In this document: positions 59,005-64,000 of the stretch, one piece after another | How positions within the stretch are numbered: the stretch's first letter is position 1 | Layout: every line of letters begins with the position of its first letter | Origin: Eubacteriales bacterium | GTDB lineage: Bacteria > Bacillota > Clostridia > Lachnospirales > Lachnospiraceae | Direction of reading: 5' to 3' | Assembly: GCA_030539395.1 (NCBI GenBank) | Contig: JAUNSC010000008.1 | Coordinates: 31,025 to 95,024 of the forward strand | DNA: 64,000 nucleotides | Translations under genes and position numbers: made by a program | Notes under the pieces: generated by a model | Database searches by the model: none | Told to the model about the DNA's origin: nothing | What the model saw: the letters and a program-made list of their open reading frames with translations, nothing else

Positions 59005-59844
59005 TCAGACCGCAATAATTATTCCGCCATCACTGGCATAAAGACTGCTGACGCCTTTTGTGTCAAGCACAATCACATCTTTTACCTTCATTCTGGAAAG
59101 AAGCGCTTCCTTTACCATCTCTGCCCGCTCAGGACAATTACAATGAGAAATCGAAAGAATCTTATTTTCAGCATTAACTGTTTTTTCAACCACAAAATCT
59201 ACCATACGCAAAAGTGCTTTATTTATTCCTCTCACCTGGGCCAAAGGTTCGATCGTTCCTTCCTGCGTACCGCACATCACCGGCTTAATTTTCAGTGCAG
59301 TTGCCAAAAATGCCTTCATCGTGCTAAGGCGTCCGTTTTTTCGAAGCGCTTCCAGCGATTCCAGAACAAACCAGGTACCTTTTTCAAGTATAAACCTTTC
59401 AACAGTTTCTACCACCTCTTCAAATTTCATTCCAGCCTCTTCACATTCCTGTATCTTCAGCGCAACCAGTGTCTCTCCCACGGAAGCTGATCTGGAATTA
59501 AATACATGTACTTTCTTTTCCGGATGCTCTTCTATAAAAAGATTCTTTCCAACTTCGGCACTATTATACGAGCCGCTCAATTCAGCTGAAAGTGTAACAG
59601 CATAGACATGATCATCTCCGCTGTCAAATGCATTTTTAAAAGTTTCGGGAGAAGGACAGGCTGATTTTGGACAATTGGGACTTGCAGCTACCCTTCTTAA
59701 AAAATCGGCCTGATCAAACGTATCATCATCCACAATTGCATATTCATCCACATACAGCGTCAATGGTACATTTTCAAAATGACCATCTGCTTTCATCTCT
59801 TCTGTCAACTCTCCGCAACTGTCAACTATTATCTTATAACTCAT
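59005..59844 (-). CDS. DegV family protein (fatty-acid binding)
   Basis: A 279-residue protein of the DegV family, which bind fatty acids for the FakAB kinase. It has the N-terminal I-V-D-S-C-G-E-L-T near residue 5, S-A-E-L-S-G-S-Y-N-S-A near 88 and the L-K-I-K-P-V segment near 180. The start ATG 59844 has GGAGG upstream; the longer reading to 59883 is upstream leader. Confidence 0.92.
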   Translation of the reverse strand: MSYKIIVDSCGELTEEMKADGHFENVPLTLYVDEYAIVDDDTFDQADFLRRVAASPNCPKSACPSPETFKNAFDSGDDHVYAVTLSAELSGSYNSAEVGKNLFIEEHPEKKVHVFNSRSASVGETLVALKIQECEEAGMKFEEVVETVERFILEKGTWFVLESLEALRKNGRLSTMKAFLATALKIKPVMCGTQEGTIEPLAQVRGINKALLRMVDFVVEKTVNAENKILSISHCNCPERAEMVKEALLSRMKVKDVIVLDTKGVSSLYASDGGIIIAV

Positions 59845-60026
59845 GGAAACCTCCACATCCAGAATATATTTTCTTTCATTCATATTTTCTTACGTAGTTT
59901 TTAATACTACATTATAATAGCACATATATGATCCTTTGAAAAGACTTTTCTGCTTTTCATTTCCATTTTTCTATTATATACTATTAAAAAGACTTTATTT
60001 ATTGACCCGGGAGAAAAAATAACGAT

Positions 60027-60530
60027 ATGATTGCTCTTCAGATTACAAACCTTAAACCATTTATGAATAAACTGTTTATTGGCGGACTATTTGATTCTTT
60101 CTTATTGACAGAAGCTGCTTTTATAACATTTAATACCTTTCATATAGATGGAGCTTTGAAAAAAGAATATTACAGCAACGAGGAACTATCTGATCTTGAT
60201 TTGAATGATCAGAATTTTTCTTCCTGGAAACAGGTACGGCCTTTTTGTTTTGAACTGATTAAAGGGAAACATACACCGCTGGAATTTAAAATTGTTCTGC
60301 GCCTTTCAGAAAACAATTTAAAGAAACTTCTGAGTCAATCAGCTCCGGACTTTTCTCCCGGAGATGTAAATGGCCTGTTCTTAAATCTCCATTATCGTGA
60401 AAACAAAATGATCTGTACCACCGGCACTTCCCTTTCCCTTTTTACACTTGATAAAAGCCTTGACCATATATGGGATGATATGGTAAAACGTTTTCTTATA
60501 AAAAAAGAAATCGAATTTGATATACTTTAA
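60027..60530 (+). CDS. Conserved Lachnospiraceae hypothetical protein (DUF5721-like)
   Basis: A 167-residue soluble protein with no signal or membrane helix. Its beginning (M-I-A-L-Q-I-T-N-L-K-P-F-M-N-K-L-F-I-G-G-L-F-D-S-F-L-L-T-E-A) recalls the DUF5721 family of Clostridia; function unknown. It mixes beta and helical segments with D-L-N-D-Q-N-F-S-S-W-K-Q-V-R-P near residue 58. The nearest ribosome-like site, GGGAG, lies about 13 bases before the ATG, farther than usual. It directly precedes the CIRCE element of htpG and may be an independent unit. Confidence 0.6.
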   Translation: MIALQITNLKPFMNKLFIGGLFDSFLLTEAAFITFNTFHIDGALKKEYYSNEELSDLDLNDQNFSSWKQVRPFCFELIKGKHTPLEFKIVLRLSENNLKKLLSQSAPDFSPGDVNGLFLNLHYRENKMICTTGTSLSLFTLDKSLDHIWDDMVKRFLIKKEIEFDIL

Positions 60531-60561
60531 ACCAGGCTTTTCAGTTTAATCCAAATTTTTG

Positions 60562-60588
60562 TTAGCACTCATTTCGAACGAGTGCTAA
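60562..60588. promoter_or_regulatory. CIRCE operator (HrcA binding site)
   Basis: TTAGCACTC, nine bases, GAGTGCTAA: a perfect CIRCE inverted repeat. It lies seven bases upstream of the -35 box of the htpG promoter, instead of between start site and gene as is usual. HrcA repression of htpG is strongly implied. Confidence 0.95.
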
Positions 60589-60595
60589 CTTTTTC

Positions 60596-60624
60596 TTGAC
60601 ATTCATATTTCAGGGTATTATACT
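60596..60624 (+). promoter_or_regulatory. SigA promoter of htpG
   Basis: TTGACA (60596-60601) and TATACT (60619-60624) have a 17-base spacer; the leader to the ATG at 60699 is about 68 bases, with GAGGTGATATGA in front of the start. Confidence 0.87.
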
Positions 60625-60698
60625 ATTCCTATCGACTGGAAATATCCTTTGGGGTATTCCTTCAAAACAAAATTGTGAATATGTATGAGGTGATATGA

Positions 60699-62756
60699 AT
60701 GAGTAAAACAGGAAATCTTTCAATTAACAGTGAAAACATTTTCCCAATTATTAAAAAATGGCTTTATTCCGATCATGATATTTTTGTGCGTGAGCTTGTA
60801 TCAAACGGATGTGATGCCATCACAAAGCTGAAAAAGCTTGCTTTAATCGGTGAATTTACTTTTCCCGAAAACTACAGGAATAAAGTGGAAGTCGTTGTAA
60901 ATGCCAATGACAAAACCATGAAATTTATTGATACCGGTCTTGGTATGACAGCTGATGAAGTTGAGGAATATATCACACAGATTGCTTTTTCCGGTGCAAC
61001 AGACTTTCTCGAGAAATATAAAGATAATGCAAACGGTGATGAAATCATCGGTCATTTCGGCCTTGGTTTCTACTCTGCTTTTATGGTTGCGGACGAAGTT
61101 CACATTGATACACTTTCTTATAAAGACGGCGCCCAGGCAGTTCACTGGGAATGTGATGGCGGCACACAGTACACAATCGGAGAAGGCACAAAAACTACTA
61201 CTGGTACAGAAATCACCCTTTTCCTCAATGAAGAAAGTCTGGAATTTGCAAATGAATATCGCGCCCGTGAAGTCCTAGAAAAATACTGTTCTTTCATGCC
61301 GACAGAAATTTTCCTGACGAATGCTGCCGGAGAACCACAATATGAAACAGTTTTAAAAGATGATCTCCGCGATGATGACGAAATAATCGAATATATCCAC
61401 GAAGATGCAAAAACTGAGGAAAAAGAGAATGAAAACGGTGAAAAGGAGACTGTTGAAATCTCCCCCGCCCAGGAAAAGGCAAAAATCAAAAAACGTCCTG
61501 TTTCTATCAGTGATATCCATCCTCTGTGGACAAAACATCCAAATGAATGCACAGATGAAGAATATAAAGCTTTCTACCGCAAAGTATTCATGGATTATAA
61601 AGAGCCTTTATTCTGGATCCACCTGAATATGGATTATCCGTTTAATCTGAAAGGAATTTTGTATTTCCCGAAGATCAACACAGAATACGACTCTATTGAA
61701 GGTACAATTAAATTATATAACAATCAGGTATTTATCGCTGATAATATCAAAGAAGTAATCCCGGAATTTTTGATGCTGTTAAAAGGCGTGATTGACTGCC
61801 CGGACCTTCCGCTGAATGTTTCCAGAAGCGCATTGCAGAATGATGGATTTGTAAAGAAAATTTCTGATTATATCAGCAAGAAAGTTGCAGACAAACTCAG
61901 CGGCATGTGTAAAACAGACCGTGAATCCTACGAAAAATATTGGGATGATATCAGTCCATTTATCAAATTCGGCTGCTTAAAAGATGGAAAATTCAGTGAC
62001 CGTATGATGGATTACATTCTGGTCAAAAATCTGGATGGTAAATATCTGACACTGGACGACTTCATTAAAGAAAACCAAAAAGATACTGTTGATTCTGATG
62101 CAGACTCATCTGCTGCAGATTCATCTGAATCCGCTTCTGAGGAAAAAGAGGCTCCTCAGACTATCCTTTACTATGTAACAGATGAAAACCAGCAGAGCCA
62201 GTATATTAACATGTTCAAAGAAGCCGGTCTTGATGCAGCTATTTTAAAACACAACATTGATTCCCCATTCATCACTCATGTGGAACAAAAGAAAGAAACT
62301 GTACGATTCCAGAGAATTGATGCTGATGTGACCGATTCTTTCAAAGAAGAATCATCTGCAGAGGAAATGAAAGCTGCAACAGATACACTTACCGAAGTAT
62401 TCCGCAAAGCTCTCGGAAAAGATAAACTTGATGTAAAAGTAGAAAAACTGAAAAACACTAAAGTTTCTTCTATGATCACTCTTTCCGAAGAAAGCCGCCG
62501 TATGCAGGAAATGATGAAAATGTACAATATGTACGGCATGGATCCGAATATGTTTGGAGGCTCTGAGACCCTTATTCTTAACGCCAATAATACTCTGGTT
62601 CAATACATTCTGAATCATAAAGATTCCGAAAATGTACCGATGATGTGTGAACAGCTCTACGATCTGGCTATGCTCGCACATGCTCCGCTCACACCGGATG
62701 CAATGACAAAATTCATTTCACGAAGCAATGAAATTATGATGATGCTGGCAAAATAA
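60699..62756 (+). CDS. htpG: Molecular chaperone HtpG (Hsp90)
   Basis: A 685-residue Hsp90, about 60 residues longer than E. coli HtpG. The ATP-binding domain has the E-L-V-S-N-G-C-D-A segment near residue 30, D-T-G-L-G-M-T near 77 and G-H-F-G-L-G-F-Y-S-A near 117. The middle domain follows an acidic/charged linker (about 230-265, E-K-E-N-E-N-G-E-K-E-T) resembling the eukaryotic Hsp90 linker, and a second acidic Ser/Asp/Glu stretch (about 463-485) precedes the C-terminal dimer domain. It ends in M-M-M-L-A-K, without the eukaryotic MEEVD. It stabilises client proteins under stress and is controlled here by a CIRCE element. Confidence 0.96.
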   Translation: MSKTGNLSINSENIFPIIKKWLYSDHDIFVRELVSNGCDAITKLKKLALIGEFTFPENYRNKVEVVVNANDKTMKFIDTGLGMTADEVEEYITQIAFSGATDFLEKYKDNANGDEIIGHFGLGFYSAFMVADEVHIDTLSYKDGAQAVHWECDGGTQYTIGEGTKTTTGTEITLFLNEESLEFANEYRAREVLEKYCSFMPTEIFLTNAAGEPQYETVLKDDLRDDDEIIEYIHEDAKTEEKENENGEKETVEISPAQEKAKIKKRPVSISDIHPLWTKHPNECTDEEYKAFYRKVFMDYKEPLFWIHLNMDYPFNLKGILYFPKINTEYDSIEGTIKLYNNQVFIADNIKEVIPEFLMLLKGVIDCPDLPLNVSRSALQNDGFVKKISDYISKKVADKLSGMCKTDRESYEKYWDDISPFIKFGCLKDGKFSDRMMDYILVKNLDGKYLTLDDFIKENQKDTVDSDADSSAADSSESASEEKEAPQTILYYVTDENQQSQYINMFKEAGLDAAILKHNIDSPFITHVEQKKETVRFQRIDADVTDSFKEESSAEEMKAATDTLTEVFRKALGKDKLDVKVEKLKNTKVSSMITLSEESRRMQEMMKMYNMYGMDPNMFGGSETLILNANNTLVQYILNHKDSENVPMMCEQLYDLAMLAHAPLTPDAMTKFISRSNEIMMMLAK

Positions 62757-62768
62757 ATATTTAAAAAT

Positions 62769-62844
62769 ATTATCCCGGTTACTGTATTTTCTCTTCTGAA
62801 AGCTGACATGCTTTCTGTAGAACTCATACAATAACCGGGATAAT
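62769..62844. terminator. Terminator after htpG, nested stem
   Basis: ATTATCCCGGTTA pairs with TAACCGGGATAAT over 13 bases; inside it TGTAT / ATACA and a small hairpin (GAAAGC / GCTTTC) continue the fold. TTTTTAT follows on the plus strand. It lies between the convergent htpG and membrane-protein genes. Confidence 0.78.
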
Positions 62845-62879
62845 TTTTATACTTCAGATAGTAATCAGTATATAGTGGA

Positions 62880-63377
62880 CTACATATGTTTGTTATAATA
62901 ACGTACAACAGTCAGATACACCAGTGCAAACAGAATGATTCCCATCCAGCAGCACCAGAATATAATACGATTAAAAAAACCGGCAACCAGCATAGCGGCA
63001 AACAAGATAATGCAAAAGATACTGTAGGTCATTACGACTGCTTTCTGACTAATTTCAATCCTTCGCTCATCATACGTTTCAATCCGTTCCTCATGAAGCA
63101 TTTTAGCGTCCTTCAGCAACTTTTTATTTTTTAAAATCCCACGGATTGTTGCTGCAATTATACCTGTACCTACGCCTGAATAAACACCGTCCATAAAACT
63201 GTCTGTGTTCAAAAATGTCAGACACTCATTTGAAATACCCATTCCAAGTAATAAAGCCCCAAACAAAAGCACTGCATACGAAAACTTTATCTTTTTCTGA
63301 AGCATATCGGCATATTCCTTATCATTTAGCGGTGTTTTCCATATACACATCAAGTCTTTCATCATACATGGTTTCAT
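62880..63377 (-). CDS. Membrane protein, unknown, paired with an XRE regulator
   Basis: A 165-residue protein with four predicted helices (about residues 31-50, 63-80, 113-132 and 137-157) and a charged cytoplasmic loop (E-E-R-I-E-T-Y-D-E-R-R near residue 97) between the second and third. I do not recognise it beyond the pattern of small membrane proteins that follow XRE regulators in Clostridia. Its ATG overlaps the regulator stop as ATGA, which implies coupled translation. It may sense or modulate the regulator; that is inference. Confidence 0.72.
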   Translation of the reverse strand: MKPCMMKDLMCIWKTPLNDKEYADMLQKKIKFSYAVLLFGALLLGMGISNECLTFLNTDSFMDGVYSGVGTGIIAATIRGILKNKKLLKDAKMLHEERIETYDERRIEISQKAVVMTYSIFCIILFAAMLVAGFFNRIIFWCCWMGIILFALVYLTVVRYYNKHM

Positions 63378-63580
63378 ATGTTCTCATCCTCCTCGAATAT
63401 AAATATCTCCTCAATTGTCATGTCAAAAAATTGGGCTATTTTATGTGCCAGGATAAGAGATGCATTATATTTGCCGTTCTCCAGAGAGATAATCGTCTGC
63501 CTTGTCACATCCACAGCCTCGGCAAGCTCAGCCTGAGTTACTTTACCTGCTTTCCGTAATTCTTGAATTCTGTTTTTCAA
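63374..63580 (-). CDS. XRE-family helix-turn-helix regulator (YozG-like)
   Basis: A 68-residue protein, mainly a single helix-turn-helix: R-I-Q-E-L-R-K-A-G-K-V-T-Q-A-E-L-A-E-A-V-D-V-T-R-Q-T-I, then S-L-E-N-G-K-Y-N-A-S-L-I-L-A-H-K-I-A. It is the common short Clostridia type found before small membrane proteins. A consensus promoter and three evenly spaced ATGTAAA repeats lie upstream, possible autoregulatory sites. Confidence 0.9.
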   Translation of the reverse strand: MKNRIQELRKAGKVTQAELAEAVDVTRQTIISLENGKYNASLILAHKIAQFFDMTIEEIFIFEEDENI

Positions 63581-63642
63581 TATATCCTCCGTTTCAGGAA
63601 TCCTGGTCCCATAAAATAAAGCGCGCTCTTTATGTTAAATAA

Positions 63643-63671
63643 AGTATAGCGTGCTTTACATTTTGTGTCAA
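63643..63671 (-). promoter_or_regulatory. Consensus SigA promoter of the XRE/membrane-protein pair
   Basis: On the minus strand TTGACA (63666-63671) and TATACT (63643-63648) have a 17-base spacer. The imperfect inverted repeat AGCGCGCT ... AGCGTGCT (63620-63656) straddles the -10 box and may be an operator. Confidence 0.83.
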
Positions 63672-63707
63672 GCTAATTTTACATTTTTTGTATAGTTTAT
63701 TTTACAT
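63655..63707. repeat. Three ATGTAAA repeats at 23-base intervals
   Basis: On the minus strand ATGTAAA occurs at 63701-63707, 63678-63684 and 63655-63661, exactly 23 bases apart, flanking and covering the -35 box of the XRE gene. Two helical turns plus two bases separate the copies. They may be operator units for the small regulator. Confidence 0.6.
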
Positions 63708-63800
63708 TCCAAATTTTGATCAACTGTGCCGCCTGCAGTCATCATATTTGTACAATCCCTATGATTTAAAGAAAATTGAAACATCTCATGCGTATAATAC

Positions 63801-63825
63801 AAAAAAAGCAGCGCTCACACGCTGC
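63801..63825 (-). terminator. Terminator of the tRNA-Val/tRNA-Leu cluster
   Basis: GCAGCG pairs with CGCTGC around a six-base loop and is followed on the minus strand by seven T. It lies seven bases after tRNA-Leu. Confidence 0.88.
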
Positions 63826-63832
63826 CCTTTTA

Positions 63833-63918
63833 TGCCGTAGACCGGAATCGAACCGGTACGGGAGATTAGTCCCGCAGGATTTTAAGTCCTGTGCGTCTGC
63901 CAGTTCCGCCACTACGGC
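63833..63918 (-). tRNA. tRNA-Leu (TAA)
   Basis: Read on the minus strand, 86 bases with a long variable arm as in class II tRNAs. Acceptor GCCGTAG / CTACGGC, anticodon stem CAGGA / TCCTG, loop CTTAAAA with anticodon TAA, T arm CCGG-TTCGATT-CCGG. No CCA is encoded. It reads UUA (and UUG) codons. Confidence 0.95.
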
Positions 63919-63948
63919 TCGCCTTTGCAATCATCTCCATTGCAAAAA

Positions 63949-64000
63949 TGGGACCTATAGGGCTCGAACCTATGACCCTCTGCTTGTAAGGCAGATGCTC
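63949..64000 (-). tRNA. tRNA-Val (TAC), 5' part missing
   Basis: Read on the minus strand; the 5' acceptor and D arm lie beyond base 64000. Visible are the anticodon stem TCTGC / GCAGA with loop CTTACAA (anticodon TAC), T arm ATAGG-TTCGAGC-CCTAT and the 3' acceptor strand AGGTCCC plus A. It precedes tRNA-Leu in the same cluster by 30 bases. Confidence 0.9.

Noticed and set aside
1-64000. CRISPR arrays, insertion sequences, prophage or integration sites
   Set aside because: No repeat-spacer series, transposase, integrase or tRNA-end duplication was seen; the tRNA genes here have intact 3' ends and normal neighbours.

Overview
The window is a chromosomal segment of a low-to-moderate-GC, endospore-forming Firmicute. 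It is most likely a gut Lachnospiraceae (Clostridia). The evidence is a complete spoIIIA operon (spoIIIAA to spoIIIAH), spoIVB, the clostridial order Asp23-nusB-xseA-xseB-ispA-dxs-tlyA-nadK-argR-recN-spoIVB, SigA promoters with 17-18 bp spacers, strong AGGAGG ribosome sites, and tRNAs without encoded CCA.

Layout: (1) 1-6.6 kb, sugar-acid catabolism: a TRAP transporter (cut by the window edge), a YhcH-family protein, a 2,3-diketo-L-gulonate reductase-like enzyme, a LacI regulator with a perfect 16-bp operator, a PanE-like reductase, a cyclase-family hydrolase, and a GntR regulator whose likely operator lies inside the cyclase promoter. (2) 6.6-12.4 kb, surface and export: a Big_2/NlpC-like secreted protein, an ABC-2 exporter/MFS/TetR operon, and an unknown secreted membrane-anchored protein. 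(3) 12.4-29.6 kb, core genes: spoIVB, the long Asp23-to-recN operon, prfC, and the spoIIIA operon behind a textbook SigE-type promoter. (4) 29.7-40.6 kb: a carbamate-kinase-like gene with altered motifs, then a self-contained mannitol-type PTS locus (two IICB proteins, PRD regulator, IIA, 1-phosphofructokinase-like kinase, MDR dehydrogenase, HPr, EI). Two promoters in this locus carry the same inverted-repeat box at identical spacing. (5) 40.7-51.5 kb: an unusual operon (solute-binding protein with a large extra N-terminal region, two sugar-type permeases, HlyD-like adaptor, MacB-core-like protein), a DASS carrier, and an OmpR-type two-component system. The operon promoter and the regulator promoter share an 11-bp-phased direct repeat, which ties the two together. 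(6) 51.5-64 kb: tRNA-Glu, PHP phosphatase/HAD/pyruvate kinase, a MoxR/VWA/LRR module, degV, htpG behind a CIRCE element, an XRE/membrane-protein pair, and tRNA-Leu and tRNA-Val.

The strongest candidates for something undescribed are the two-component-linked importer/adaptor operon (about 40.7-51.4 kb) and a possible mannitol route through fructose 1-phosphate in the PTS locus. No CRISPR array, insertion sequence, phage or attachment site was recognised. No gene-free stretch exceeds about 300 bases.
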